From contig NZ_JAFV01000001.1 of NCBI RefSeq assembly GCF_000526315.1, positions 434,001 through 498,000 on the forward strand: 64,000 nt of DNA, written 5' to 3'. The notes beneath the pieces were generated by a model that had not been told where the DNA came from, did not search any database, and saw only the letters and a program-made list of their open reading frames with translations. Below, piece after piece: positions 48,916 through 57,776 of the stretch. Position 1 is the stretch's first letter. Every line of letters starts with the position of its first letter. The position numbers were made by a program, and so were the translations under genes. Source of the stretch: Methylopila sp. 73B (GTDB lineage Bacteria > Pseudomonadota > Alphaproteobacteria > Rhizobiales > Methylopilaceae).

Positions 48916-49542
48916 TCAGCCCGCGATCACCGCCTTCACGCCGTCGATCGCGAACTGGACGGCGAGCGCCGCGAGGACGACGCCGAGCAGGCGGGTGAGC
49001 ACTAGGTTGCCGGTGCGGCCCAGCAGCCGATCGATCGGCTCGGCGAAACGGAAGGCGAGGTAGCAGGCGGCGGTGACCAGCGCGACCGTCCCGATCAGCA
49101 CGCCGAAGCGGACCGGATCGCCGCCGGCGCGGCCGGAGAACAGCAGCACCGCGGCGATCGCGCCGGGTCCGGCCATCAGCGGGATCGCCAGCGGAAAGGC
49201 GGCGAGGTCGTTGTAGTGCTCCTGCAGCGCCTGCTCCGCGGTCGAGGCCTTCCGCTCCATACGCAGCTGGAAGATCATCTCGAAGGCGATCCAGAACAGC
49301 AGGATGCCGCCCGCGATCCGGAAGGCCGGCAGGGTGATGCCGAGCTGGCGCAGCAGCCAGTCGCCGACCAGCGCGAAGCCCGCCAGGACGCAGAACGCGA
49401 TGATGACGGCGCGGAGCGCGATCCGCCGCCGCGCGCTCGCGCTCGCTCCCGGCGTGAGCGCCAGGAACACCGGCGCGAGGCCGACCGGATCCATCGTCAC
49501 AAGCAGCGTGACGAAGGCGGACGAGACGAAATCGAGGAGCAC
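48916..49542 (-). CDS. MarC family membrane protein
   Basis: A ~208-aa integral membrane protein with six hydrophobic segments: FVSSAFVTLLVTMDPVGLAPVF, ILLFWIAFEMIF and LAIPLMAGPGAIAAVLLFSG. These are the signatures of the MarC/YhgN family (UPF0056), whose transport role is unknown. GTG at 49540-49542 gives the normal family start; the open frame further upstream encodes Arg-rich residues lacking homology. It is divergent from gyrA. Confidence 0.87.
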   Translation of the reverse strand: MLLDFVSSAFVTLLVTMDPVGLAPVFLALTPGASASARRRIALRAVIIAFCVLAGFALVGDWLLRQLGITLPAFRIAGGILLFWIAFEMIFQLRMERKASTAEQALQEHYNDLAAFPLAIPLMAGPGAIAAVLLFSGRAGGDPVRFGVLIGTVALVTAACYLAFRFAEPIDRLLGRTGNLVLTRLLGVVLAALAVQFAIDGVKAVIAG

Positions 49543-49775
49543 GCGGGGATCCCGAGACGGCGCGGCGGGAGAGCCTCGGGAGCCTATCCGCAGTCGCCAC
49601 GGGGCGAAAGAGCGGTGGGCGCCGGCCGTGTTTCCGGCATGCGCGCCGCGCCGCGGCCATAAGTTATTGATCTGAATAAACTTTCGGCGCGCCCGAATCG
49701 GCGGTCGAAGTTGGCGTCGGCGCGTGGAATCGTCTAGTTTGCGGGCCGCAAGCAACGATCGAAAGCATTTCAATC

Positions 49776-52517
49776 TTGGCCGATCCTACCGATCCGACGT
49801 CCGGCGGCCCGTCCGACATCAAGCCCGTCTCCATCGCCGACGAGATGCGCCGCTCGTATCTCGACTACGCGATGAGCGTCATCGTCGCGCGCGCGCTCCC
49901 CGACGTGCGCGACGGCCTGAAGCCGGTGCACCGCCGCATCCTGTTCTCGATGAACGAGAACGGCTACTTCCCCGATCGGCCCTACCGCAAGTCGGCCCGC
50001 GTGGTCGGCGACGTCATCGGTAAGTATCACCCGCACGGCGACCAATCGATCTACTTCGCGCTCGTCCGCATGGCGCAGGAGTTCTCGATGCGGCTGATGC
50101 TGGCGGACGGCCAGGGCAACTTCGGCTCGATCGACGGCGATATGCCGGCCGCCATGCGGTACACCGAGGTGCGGCTGGCGAAGCCCGCCATGGCGCTGCT
50201 GGCGGACATCGACGAGGACACGGTCGACTTCCAGGACAACTACGACGGCTCCGAGAAGGAGCCTTCGGTCCTGCCGGCGCAGTTCCCGAACCTGCTGGTC
50301 AACGGCGCGGGCGGCATCGCCGTCGGCATGGCGACCAACATCCCGCCCCACAATCTCGGCGAAGTGGTCGACGCCTGCGTGGCGCTGATCGAGAAGCCCG
50401 AGATGGAGGTCGAGGAGCTGCTCGAGATCGTCCCCGGTCCGGACTTCCCGACCTCGGGCCTGATCCTCGGCCGCGGCGGCATCCGCTCCGCCTACACCAC
50501 CGGCCGCGGCTCGGTGATCATGCGCGGCCGGGTCGAGGTCGAGACGGTGCGCAAGGAGCGCGAGGCGCTCATCGTCTCCGAGCTGCCCTACCAGGTGAAC
50601 AAGGCGACTCTGGTCGAGAAGATCGCCGAGCTGGTCCGCGACAAGCGCGTCGAGGGCGTGTCCGACCTGCGCGACGAGAGCGACCGTCAGGGCATGCGGA
50701 TCGTGGTCGAGCTGAAGCGCGACGCGGTCGCCGACGTGGTGCTGAACCAGCTCTACCGGTTCTCCCAGCTGCAGGCGACGTTCGGCGTCAACATGGTGGC
50801 GCTCAACGGAGGCAAGCCGGAGCTGATGAACCTGCGCGACGTGCTCGTCGCCTTCCTCGCGTTCCGCGAGGAGGTGATCAGCCGCCGCACCAAGTTCCGC
50901 CTCAACAAGGCGCGCGACCGGGCGCATGTCTTGGTCGGCCTCGCGATCGCGGTCGCGAACATCGACGAGGTCATCCAGACGATCCGCACCGCGCCGGACC
51001 CGGCGACGGCGCGCGACCGCCTGATGGACCGCGACTGGCCGGCGATGGACGTCGCGCCGCTGATCGAGCTGATCGACGACCCGCGCCACAAGCTGGCCGC
51101 GGACGGCACCTATCGCCTCTCGTTCGAGCAGGCCCGCGCCATCCTCGAACTGCGGCTCGCCCGCCTCACGGCGCTCGGGCGCGACGAGATCGCGGAAGAG
51201 CTCGACAAGATCGCGGTCGAGATCGCCGACTACCTCGAGATCCTGCGCTCGCGCGAGCGGGTGCAGGCGATCGTGCGCGAAGAGCTGCTGGCCGCGAAGG
51301 CCCAGTTCGCCACGCCGCGGCGCACCGAGATCCTCGAGTCCGACGCCGACTTCGAGGACGAGGACCTGATCCAGCGCGAGGACATGGTCGTCACCGTGTC
51401 CCACGCCGGCTACGTCAAGCGCGTGCCGCTCGCGACCTACCGGGCGCAGCGCCGCGGCGGCAAGGGCCGCTCCGGCATGTCGTTCCGCGAGGAGGACTTC
51501 GTCGCCCGGCTGTTCGTGGCGAACACCCACACCCCGGTGCTGTTCTTCTCGTCCCGCGGCCAGGTCTACAAGGAGAAGGTGTGGCGTCTGCCGCTCGCGG
51601 CTCCCCAGGCCCGCGGCAAGGCGCTGGTCAACATGCTGCCGCTGGAGCAGGGCGAGCGCATCACGACCATCATGCCGCTCACCGAGAACGAGTCGGAGTG
51701 GGCGAAGTACGACGTGATGTTCGCGACCTCGGGCGGCACCGTCCGGCGCAACAAGCTGTCCGACTTCGTCAACGTCAACCGCTCCGGCAAGATCGCCATG
51801 AAGCTCGACGAGGGCGAGGCGATCGTCGACGTGCAGATCTGCACCGAGGACGACGACGTGCTGCTGACGACGGCCGGCGGCCAGTGCATCCGCTTCCGGG
51901 TCGACGACGTCCGCGTGTTCAAGGGCCGCGATTCGGTCGGCGTCCGCGGCGTGACGCTGGCGAAGGACGACAAGGTCATCTCGCTCTCGATCCTCCGCCA
52001 CTTCGAGGCGGAGCCGGCCGAGCGGCTGGCCTATCTCAAGCTCGCGAACGCCGTGCGTCGCGGCCAGGGCGAGAGCACGGCCGAGGAGACCACGGTCGAG
52101 GCGGACGAGGACGGCGCGGCTGAGGAGGTCGCGGTCACGCCGGAGCGCTACGCCGCGATGAGCGCGGCCGAGCAGATGATCCTCACGCTGTCGGAGAACG
52201 GCTACGGCAAGCGCTCGTCGTCTTTCGAGTACCGGGTCACCGGCCGCGGCGGCAAGGGCATCGTCGCCATGGTCACCAACGAGCGCAACGGGCCGCTGGT
52301 GGCTTCGTTCCCGGTTGAGGACGGAGATCAGATCATGCTGGTCACCAACGCCGGCCAGCTGATCCGCTGCCCCGTCGAGGGCATCCGTCTCGCGGGCCGC
52401 TCGACGCAGGGGGTGATCGTGTTCAACACCGCCGAGGGCGAGCGCGTGGTCTCCGTCGAGCACATCGGCGAGGAGGAGACCGCCGAGGCAGGCGACGAGG
52501 GCGACGCCGGCGCCTGA
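49776..52517 (+). CDS. gyrA: DNA gyrase subunit A
   Basis: A 913-aa type II topoisomerase subunit. The N-terminal breakage-reunion domain has [23 protein letters not shown] and the catalytic Tyr129 in [10 protein letters not shown]. The C-terminal beta-pinwheel holds the GyrA box QRRGGKG (near residue 565) that allows negative supercoiling. Start is TTG at 49776, without a strong ribosome site. Residues at the quinolone-binding positions are unusual: [14 protein letters not shown] has Gln90 and Phe94 where E. coli has Ser83 and Asp87. An acidic insert ([17 protein letters not shown]) and acidic tail are present in the C-terminal domain. Confidence 0.96.
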   Translation: MADPTDPTSGGPSDIKPVSIADEMRRSYLDYAMSVIVARALPDVRDGLKPVHRRILFSMNENGYFPDRPYRKSARVVGDVIGKYHPHGDQSIYFALVRMAQEFSMRLMLADGQGNFGSIDGDMPAAMRYTEVRLAKPAMALLADIDEDTVDFQDNYDGSEKEPSVLPAQFPNLLVNGAGGIAVGMATNIPPHNLGEVVDACVALIEKPEMEVEELLEIVPGPDFPTSGLILGRGGIRSAYTTGRGSVIMRGRVEVETVRKEREALIVSELPYQVNKATLVEKIAELVRDKRVEGVSDLRDESDRQGMRIVVELKRDAVADVVLNQLYRFSQLQATFGVNMVALNGGKPELMNLRDVLVAFLAFREEVISRRTKFRLNKARDRAHVLVGLAIAVANIDEVIQTIRTAPDPATARDRLMDRDWPAMDVAPLIELIDDPRHKLAADGTYRLSFEQARAILELRLARLTALGRDEIAEELDKIAVEIADYLEILRSRERVQAIVREELLAAKAQFATPRRTEILESDADFEDEDLIQREDMVVTVSHAGYVKRVPLATYRAQRRGGKGRSGMSFREEDFVARLFVANTHTPVLFFSSRGQVYKEKVWRLPLAAPQARGKALVNMLPLEQGERITTIMPLTENESEWAKYDVMFATSGGTVRRNKLSDFVNVNRSGKIAMKLDEGEAIVDVQICTEDDDVLLTTAGGQCIRFRVDDVRVFKGRDSVGVRGVTLAKDDKVISLSILRHFEAEPAERLAYLKLANAVRRGQGESTAEETTVEADEDGAAEEVAVTPERYAAMSAAEQMILTLSENGYGKRSSSFEYRVTGRGGKGIVAMVTNERNGPLVASFPVEDGDQIMLVTNAGQLIRCPVEGIRLAGRSTQGVIVFNTAEGERVVSVEHIGEEETAEAGDEGDAGA

Positions 52518-52594
52518 GCGGGGAAAGAAAGGCTTAAGCTTAACTTCCGGTCATCGTTGTGGTGCGCATTCGACCATGACATCGTCCGGACGTC

Positions 52595-52670
52595 GGCCCG
52601 GTGGGGGAATGGCTACTCTAGGAAGCGGGAACGCTTCTACATCCTGGTTCAAGTCCAGGCTGGGCCTCCA
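52595..52670 (+). ncRNA. tRNA-like gene without a normal anticodon loop
   Basis: A 76-base sequence with the tRNA plan. Acceptor arms GGCCCGG (52595-52601) and CTGGGCC (52660-52666, offset by one G-T pair) match, followed by a discriminator T and encoded CCA (52668-52670). D-arm GGGG/CTCT has A14, GG and A21. The T-arm is CCTGG-TTCAAGT-CCAGG, fully canonical. But the anticodon arm is GAAGCG-GGAA-CGCTTC, a 6-bp stem with a GNRA-type tetraloop; there is no U33 and no 7-base loop. It cannot decode in the usual way. A perfect 18-bp terminator follows, so it is probably transcribed. Confidence 0.6.
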
Positions 52671-52675
52671 AACTA

Positions 52676-52714
52676 CAAGACGGCGCGTCGCAGGCTCTGC
52701 GACGCGCCGTCTTG
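52676..52714 (+). terminator. strong hairpin after the tRNA-like gene
   Basis: CAAGACGGCGCGTCGCAG (52676-52693) and CTGCGACGCGCCGTCTTG (52697-52714) form a perfect 18-bp stem with a 3-base loop, beginning five bases after the CCA of the tRNA-like gene. The T-run is short (CTTG), but the stem is very stable. Confidence 0.75.
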
Positions 52715-52824
52715 CGTTCGGGAGTGGAAAGCCGCCCGGCCGCTCCCCAGGGGCCGGGCGTCCTCGCGCGCGTTCGGGACGAAGAGGGGCGGGATTTCGT
52801 CCAGACGCCGTTTCGCGGCGGGGG

Positions 52825-52995
52825 TCACCGCGCGAGGGGTTGGCTTTCGAGGGTGGTCGCGGCGCCCGACGTCCCGCCGCGCCCTGGAGCCGAGGCGGTC
52901 GCGAGCACCGCCAGCGACAGGACCGCGTAGAGCAGGGCGACGCCCGCGAGCGCCGTGCGGAGCCTTTGCGAACGCATCGTCGGTTCGGCGTTCAT
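52825..52995 (-). CDS. small single-span membrane protein, 56 aa
   Basis: ATG at 52993-52995 is preceded by GAGGAGGT at 4-base spacing, a near-perfect ribosome site. The product has a basic start (MRSQRLR), one hydrophobic helix (TALAGVALLYAVLSLAVLAT) and a Gly/Ser/Thr-rich tail. No family is recognised. It lies between the tRNA-like gene and coaD, on the opposite strand to both. Confidence 0.6.
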   Translation of the reverse strand: MNAEPTMRSQRLRTALAGVALLYAVLSLAVLATASAPGRGGTSGAATTLESQPLAR

Positions 52996-53169
52996 CACGA
53001 CCTCCTCGATGTTTCGACGGCGAGAATGGCGGCGGTTGACTGAACGTTTTCTGGGCCGGCCGTTCATGCCGCGTTCACCGGTTCGAAATCGGCCGGGCTT
53101 GCCGTCCGGACCGCCCGCGCGGTAAGCACGGCGCGCAATCCGCCCTCGGGTTCACGTCGCCGGTCGCCC

Positions 53170-53667
53170 ATGCCCCGCACCGCCTTCTACGCCGGCTCCT
53201 TCGACCCGGTGACCAATGGACACCTCGACGTGGTCGCGCGCGCGCTCACTCTCGCGGATCGGCTCGTCGTCGGAGTGGGGGTCCATGCCGGCAAGCAGCC
53301 GATCTTCCCGGCCGAGGAGCGCCGCGAGCTGATCGCCGCGACCTGCGGGCCGCTGGCCGAGACCGCGGGCGTCGCCCTCGAGATTGTCGCGTTCTCGGGT
53401 CTGGTCGTCGAGGCCGCGCGCGCGGCCGGCGCGACGCTGCTCGTCCGCGGGTTGCGGGACGCGACCGACTTCGATTACGAGATGCAGATGGCGGGCATGA
53501 ACGGCGAACTCGCGCCGGACGTGCAGACCGTCTTCCTGCCCGCCGGTCCCGCGTCCCGCTTCATCACCGCCACGCTCGTCCGCCAGATCGCGGCCATGGG
53601 CGGCGACGTCTCGGCCTTCGCGCCGCCCGAGGTCGCGCGCCGGCTCGCCGATCGGTTCCGTTCATGA
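53170..53667 (+). CDS. coaD: phosphopantetheine adenylyltransferase
   Basis: A 165-aa nucleotidyltransferase of coenzyme A synthesis; it joins AMP to 4'-phosphopantetheine to give dephospho-CoA. The start [22 protein letters not shown] has the NGHLD (HxGH-type) motif, followed by [22 protein letters not shown] and a [20 protein letters not shown] segment equivalent to the ISSTxVR motif. The stop region overlaps an in-frame ATG of the following cyclophilin gene, and gene order gyrA-coaD-ppi is typical of alphaproteobacteria. Confidence 0.95.
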   Translation: MPRTAFYAGSFDPVTNGHLDVVARALTLADRLVVGVGVHAGKQPIFPAEERRELIAATCGPLAETAGVALEIVAFSGLVVEAARAAGATLLVRGLRDATDFDYEMQMAGMNGELAPDVQTVFLPAGPASRFITATLVRQIAAMGGDVSAFAPPEVARRLADRFRS

Positions 53668-53708
53668 GCGCGCCCCCGCGCCGCTCGATCCTCCCGAGGA
53701 TGCTGTCC

Positions 53709-54260
53709 ATGAAGCTGCTGCTCGCACTCGCCTTCGCGTTCGGCCTCGCCGCCGTCGCGCCCGCAGCGGCGCAGACCGCGCCGGCCAAGGCCGGGCCGTC
53801 GATCGTGCTCGAGACCACCAAGGGCGCGGTGACCATCCGCCTGCGGCCGGACCTCGCGCCGAAGCACGTCGAGCGCATCGTCAAGCTCGTGAGCGAGAAG
53901 TTTTACGACGGCGTGCCGTTCCACCGCGTGATCGCGGGCTTCATGGCCCAGACCGGCGACCCGACCGGCACCGGCACGGGCGGCTCGAAGTACCCGGACG
54001 TCGCGGCGGAGTTCTCCAAGGAGAGCTTCAGGCGCGGCGTGGTGGGCATGGCGCGCGCGGGTTCGCCCAACAGCGCCAACAGCCAGTTCTTCATCTGCTT
54101 CGCCGCGTCCCCCTGGCTGGACGGGCAGTACACGATCGTGGGCGAAGTCACCCAGGGCATGGACGTCGTCGACAAGCTCAACAAGGGCTCGGGCGCCGGC
54201 GGCATGGTTGCAAGCCCCGACAAGGTGACATCCGCCCGCCTCGTCGGCGCGGCGGGCTGA
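53709..54260 (+). CDS. periplasmic cyclophilin-type peptidyl-prolyl isomerase
   Basis: A ~183-aa cyclophilin with Sec signal peptide (MKLLLALAFAFGLAAVAPAAAQ). It catalyses cis-trans isomerisation of prolyl bonds in the periplasm. Core motifs: FYDGVPFHRVIAGFMAQTGDP (catalytic Arg), RGVVGMARAGSPNSANSQFFICF and WLDGQYTIVGEVTQGMDVV. I choose ATG 53709, with AGGA eight bases upstream; ATG at 53664, overlapping the coaD stop, would add 15 residues. It is directly followed by a second cyclophilin. Confidence 0.92.
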   Translation: MKLLLALAFAFGLAAVAPAAAQTAPAKAGPSIVLETTKGAVTIRLRPDLAPKHVERIVKLVSEKFYDGVPFHRVIAGFMAQTGDPTGTGTGGSKYPDVAAEFSKESFRRGVVGMARAGSPNSANSQFFICFAASPWLDGQYTIVGEVTQGMDVVDKLNKGSGAGGMVASPDKVTSARLVGAAG

Positions 54261-54299
54261 TCCCGCGCTCCGACCTCAACGACAACGAGAGGAACTGAT

Positions 54300-54761
54300 A
54301 TGAGCGATCCCGAGAACACGCTGGTTCTGGAGACGACCAAGGGCCGCGTCGTGGTGGCGCTGCGCCCCGATCTCGCGCCGGGCCATGTCGCCCGCGTGAA
54401 GGAGCTCGTCCGTCAGAAGTTCTACGACGGCGTGGTCTTCCATCGCGTGATCGACGGCTTCATGGCGCAGACCGGCGATCCCGAAGGCACCGGCCGCGGC
54501 GGGTCGGGCGTGAAGCTCAAGGCGGAGTTCTCCAAGGAGAAACACGTCCGCGGCACGGTCTCGGCGGCCCGTTCGATGGACCCGAACTCCGCCGACAGCC
54601 AGTTCTTCTTCTGCTTCGAGGACGCGCCGTGGCTCGACGGCCAGTACTCGGTGTGGGGCCAGGTCACCGAGGGCATGGAGAACATCGACAAGATCAAGCG
54701 CGGCGAGCCGGTGATCGATCCTGACAAGATCGTGTCGATCAAGGTCGCCGCGGACGCCTGA
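54300..54761 (+). CDS. ppiB: cytoplasmic cyclophilin-type peptidyl-prolyl isomerase
   Basis: A 153-aa cyclophilin without signal peptide. Motifs are FYDGVVFHRVIDGFMAQTGDPEGTG, HVRGTVSAARSMDPNSADSQFFFCF (the last part holding the Gln and Phe of the active site) and WLDGQYSVWGQVTEGMENI. It shares high similarity with the preceding gene, so the pair arose by duplication with one copy exported. A GAGAGGAAC ribosome site precedes ATG 54300. Confidence 0.94.
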   Translation: MSDPENTLVLETTKGRVVVALRPDLAPGHVARVKELVRQKFYDGVVFHRVIDGFMAQTGDPEGTGRGGSGVKLKAEFSKEKHVRGTVSAARSMDPNSADSQFFFCFEDAPWLDGQYSVWGQVTEGMENIDKIKRGEPVIDPDKIVSIKVAADA

Positions 54762-54775
54762 GGAGGCTTGCGACG

Positions 54776-55228
54776 ATGCTCTCGAAACTCCTGCTCGGCC
54801 TGCCGGTCCTCGCGGTCGGCGCCGGCGTGGCCCTCCAGAGCATCGTCAACTCCGGCCTCGCGCAGCGCCTGGGCTCGCCGGTGGCGGCGAGCGCGGTGTC
54901 GTTCTGGGTGGGGACGATCGCCCTCACCACGGCGGCCGTCGCGATGGGCGTCGTCGGGCCGGCCTTCGCCAGCGCCCGCGACGTCGCGCTCGGCTGGTGG
55001 ATCGGCGGCGGCCTGCTGGGCGCGGCCTTCATCGTCGTCGTCACCCTCTCGGTGCCGAAGCTCGGCGTCGCGGCGACGATCGCCTTCGTGATCGCGGGGC
55101 AACTTCTCTGCGCCGCGCTACTCGACCATTTCGGCGTGTTCGGCGTGCCGGTCCAGCCGCTCAGCTTCCTGCGCCTCGTCGGCATCGCGACGCTGTTCGT
55201 CGGCGCGCTGCTCGTGCGCCTGTTCTGA
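54776..55228 (+). CDS. YdcZ-type DMT family inner membrane protein
   Basis: A 150-aa membrane protein with five hydrophobic helices: [21 protein letters not shown] (an opening typical of DUF606/YdcZ), [60 protein letters not shown] and [17 protein letters not shown]. YdcZ proteins are half-size members of the drug/metabolite transporter superfamily; substrate unknown. It lies 14 bases after ppiB and 19 bases before queA. Confidence 0.88.
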   Translation: MLSKLLLGLPVLAVGAGVALQSIVNSGLAQRLGSPVAASAVSFWVGTIALTTAAVAMGVVGPAFASARDVALGWWIGGGLLGAAFIVVVTLSVPKLGVAATIAFVIAGQLLCAALLDHFGVFGVPVQPLSFLRLVGIATLFVGALLVRLF

Positions 55229-55247
55229 GCGCGGACGCCGGACCGCG

Positions 55248-56339
55248 ATGGACGTCTCCCTGTTCGACTTCGATCTGCCGGAGGAGCTGATCGCGCTGCG
55301 GCCAGCGAGCCCCCGCGACAGCGCGCGCCTGCTCGTCGTGCGTCCCGGCGGGACCCCGGAGCTCGAGGATCGGCTGATCTCCGACCTGCCCGGCCTGCTC
55401 GCGCCCGGCGACGCGCTGGTGGTCAACGCCACGCGGGTGATCCCGGCCCGCCTCAGAGCCGTGCGGCTGCGGGGCGACAGCGCGGCCAGGGTCGAGCTGC
55501 TGCTGCACCAGCGCCTCGACGGCGCGCGCTGGAAAGCCTTCGCGCGCCCCGCCAAGAAGCTGCTTCCGGGGGAGCGGGTGGTGGTGGGGCCGGAGGGCGG
55601 CGCCTGCCTCCTCGGCGAGCTGGCTGCGACCGTCGAGTCCCGCGGGGAGGGCGGCGAGGTCACGCTCGCCTTCGATCTCTCGGGGCCTGATCTCGACCTC
55701 GCGATCGCCCGCGCCGGCGAGATGCCGCTGCCGCCCTACATCGAGGGCAAGCGCGCGACCGACGCCCGCGACGGCGAGGACTACCAGACGCTGTTCGCGC
55801 GCGAGCCCGGCGCCGTCGCCGCCCCGACCGCGGGCCTTCACTTCACGCCGCGTCTCATCGCGGCGCTCGACCGCCGCGGGGTCTCCCGCCACGAAACCGT
55901 GCTGCACGTGGGCGCCGGCACCTTCCTCCCCGTGAAGGTCGACGACACAGAGGACCACCGCATGCATTTCGAGAACGGCGTGCTGGAGGCCGGGACCGCC
56001 GCGGCGCTGAACGCCACGCGCGCCGCGGGCGGCCGGCTGGTCGCGGTCGGCACCACCTCGACGCGTCTGCTGGAGAGCGCGGTCGGCTCCGACGGGCGGC
56101 TTGCGGCCTTTGACGGCGCGACCGACATCTTCATCACGCCGGGTGTGCCCTTCCGGGCGGTGGACGCGCTGCTGACCAACTTCCACCTGCCGCGCTCGAC
56201 CCTGATGATGCTGATCGCGGCTTTCGCCGGCCTCGACGTCGTCAAGCGCGCCTACGCCCACGCCATCGCCGAGCGCTACCGATTCTACTCCTACGGCGAC
56301 GCGTGCCTGTTCCTGCCAGAGGCCTCGTCGTGTCGATAA
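55248..56339 (+). CDS. queA: S-adenosylmethionine:tRNA ribosyltransferase-isomerase
   Basis: A 363-aa QueA, which adds the cyclopentenediol ring precursor from SAM to the preQ1-modified tRNA in queuosine synthesis. Family blocks are [49 protein letters not shown] and [23 protein letters not shown] (core [10 protein letters not shown]). The next gene, tgt, catalyses the previous step. A repeat lies between them. Confidence 0.95.
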   Translation: MDVSLFDFDLPEELIALRPASPRDSARLLVVRPGGTPELEDRLISDLPGLLAPGDALVVNATRVIPARLRAVRLRGDSAARVELLLHQRLDGARWKAFARPAKKLLPGERVVVGPEGGACLLGELAATVESRGEGGEVTLAFDLSGPDLDLAIARAGEMPLPPYIEGKRATDARDGEDYQTLFAREPGAVAAPTAGLHFTPRLIAALDRRGVSRHETVLHVGAGTFLPVKVDDTEDHRMHFENGVLEAGTAAALNATRAAGGRLVAVGTTSTRLLESAVGSDGRLAAFDGATDIFITPGVPFRAVDALLTNFHLPRSTLMMLIAAFAGLDVVKRAYAHAIAERYRFYSYGDACLFLPEASSCR

Positions 56340-56364
56340 GCTCGAGCGGGGGAGAGAAGCGGGC

Positions 56365-56453
56365 GTCATGCCCGCTTTCGCGGGCATCCACGACTTGGCC
56401 GGGCGTAGCGCGCCTGGCGGAAGTCGTGGATGCCCGGCTGCGCCGGGCATGAC
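56365..56453. repeat. palindromic intergenic repeat (CATGCCCG type)
   Basis: GTCATGCCCG (56365-56374) and CGGGCATGAC (56444-56453) form the outer arms. GCCCGCTTTCGCGGGC is an inner hairpin and GCCCGGCTGCGCCGGGC another. The left GCATCCACGACTT and right AAGTCGTGGATGC are perfect inverted repeats. It separates queA and tgt. Confidence 0.8.
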
Positions 56454-56501
56454 AGCGGGCAGGCGACGACGTCGAGCCGAACACGAGCGTTGAAACGAGA
56501 A

Positions 56502-57626
56502 ATGAGCGCCATTCCCTTCACCGTCTCCGCGACCGACGGCGCCGCCCGGACCGGCGCGCTCGTCTTTCCGCGGGGCGCGATCCGCACGCCGGCGTTCATG
56601 CCGGTCGGCACCGCCGCCACCGTCAAGGCGATGTACGCCGACCAGGTGCGCGACACGGGCGCGGACGTGGTGCTGGGCAACGTCTACCACCTGATGCTGC
56701 GGCCGGGCGCGGAGCGGGTCGCGGCGCTCGGGGGGCTGCACAAGTTCATGGGCTGGTCCGGCCCCATCCTCACCGACAGCGGCGGCTTCCAGGTGATGTC
56801 GCTGTCCGCGCTGCGGAAGCTCGACCCGGACGGCGTCACCTTCCGCTCCCACATCGACGGCTCGCAGCATCGGCTGACGCCGGAGCGCTCGATCGAGATC
56901 CAGCGGCTGCTGGGCGCCGACGTCTCCATGCAGTTTGACGAGTGCGTGCGGCTGCCGGCCACCCCGGAGGAGGTCGAGCGCGCCATGCGGCTCTCGATCG
57001 CCTGGGGCGAGCGCTCGAAGGCGGCGTTCGGGACGCCTGAGGGCAGGGCGCTGTTCGGCATCGTGCAGGGCGGCGACGTGGGCGAACTCAGGAAGCAGTC
57101 GGCCCGCGCTTTGGTCGAGATCGGCTTCGACGGCTACGCCATTGGAGGGCTTGCGGTCGGAGAGCCGCAGGCGACCATGCTCGCCATGTTGGAGGAGACC
57201 ACGCCCGAACTGCCGACGGACTGTCCGCGCTACCTGATGGGCGTGGGCTCGCCGGACGACCTGCTGAAGTCGGTCGCGCGCGGCGTCGACATGTTCGACT
57301 GCGTGATGCCGACGCGCGCCGGACGCCACGGTCTCGCCTACACCCGCTTTGGCCGCATCAACCTCAAGAACGCCCGTCACGCCGACGACCCGCGCCCGCT
57401 CGACCCGGAAAGCGACTGCCCGGCCGCCCGCGACTACTCCCGCGCCTATCTCCACCACCTCGTCAAGGCCGGCGAGATCCTCGGGATGATGCTGCTGACC
57501 TGGGCGAACGTGGCCTACTACCAGAGCCTGATGGCCGGGGCGCGCGGCGCGATCGCCGAGGGACGCTTCGCCGACTACGCGGCGGAGACGTCAAAGGGCT
57601 GGGCGGACGGCGACGCGGGTTCGTAA
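56502..57626 (+). CDS. tgt: queuine/preQ1 tRNA-guanine transglycosylase, zinc site degenerate
   Basis: A 374-aa Tgt that exchanges G34 of tRNAs for preQ1. The core has [18 protein letters not shown] (catalytic Asp region), [17 protein letters not shown] and [15 protein letters not shown] (nucleophile Asp region). In E. coli-like enzymes the C-terminal zinc is held by C-x-C-x2-C and a distant His. Here the matching segment is [18 protein letters not shown] and the His position reads TWANVAY, so only one ligand (Cys306) remains; Ser304, Ala309 and Ala335 replace the others. ATG 56502 is the start; the frame upstream overlaps the repeat. Confidence 0.95.
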   Translation: MSAIPFTVSATDGAARTGALVFPRGAIRTPAFMPVGTAATVKAMYADQVRDTGADVVLGNVYHLMLRPGAERVAALGGLHKFMGWSGPILTDSGGFQVMSLSALRKLDPDGVTFRSHIDGSQHRLTPERSIEIQRLLGADVSMQFDECVRLPATPEEVERAMRLSIAWGERSKAAFGTPEGRALFGIVQGGDVGELRKQSARALVEIGFDGYAIGGLAVGEPQATMLAMLEETTPELPTDCPRYLMGVGSPDDLLKSVARGVDMFDCVMPTRAGRHGLAYTRFGRINLKNARHADDPRPLDPESDCPAARDYSRAYLHHLVKAGEILGMMLLTWANVAYYQSLMAGARGAIAEGRFADYAAETSKGWADGDAGS

Positions 57627-57776
57627 AATCGCTCGGGGTTCGTTATTGCACTGATATCCAGTTCGTTACCTTCCCAGGCTAGGTTCATGGATCGTAAGGG
57701 GCCGGGACACTACTAACTTGTCCCGAGGTGATCGTTTGGCCACAATGCGCCTTCGCGTCGGTTTGAGGGGACTCTG

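Noticed and set aside
49543-49773. N-terminal extension of the MarC protein
   Set aside because: Adds basic, non-hydrophobic residues; family start fits GTG at 49542, and the region is the divergent gyrA promoter area.
49770-52463. 897-codon minus-strand frame antisense to gyrA
   Set aside because: No motif, unnatural composition, and the plus-strand gyrase is clear.
52595-52670. Reading the tRNA-like element as part of a permuted tmRNA
   Set aside because: Alphaproteobacterial tmRNA is two-piece and permuted with a tag-coding piece; here 5' and 3' acceptor arms are in normal order 76 bases apart and no tag frame is near.
52557-53039. Plus-strand frames reading through the tRNA-like gene
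   Set aside because: They translate the tRNA-like sequence and its terminator hairpin, have no ribosome site and no family resemblance.
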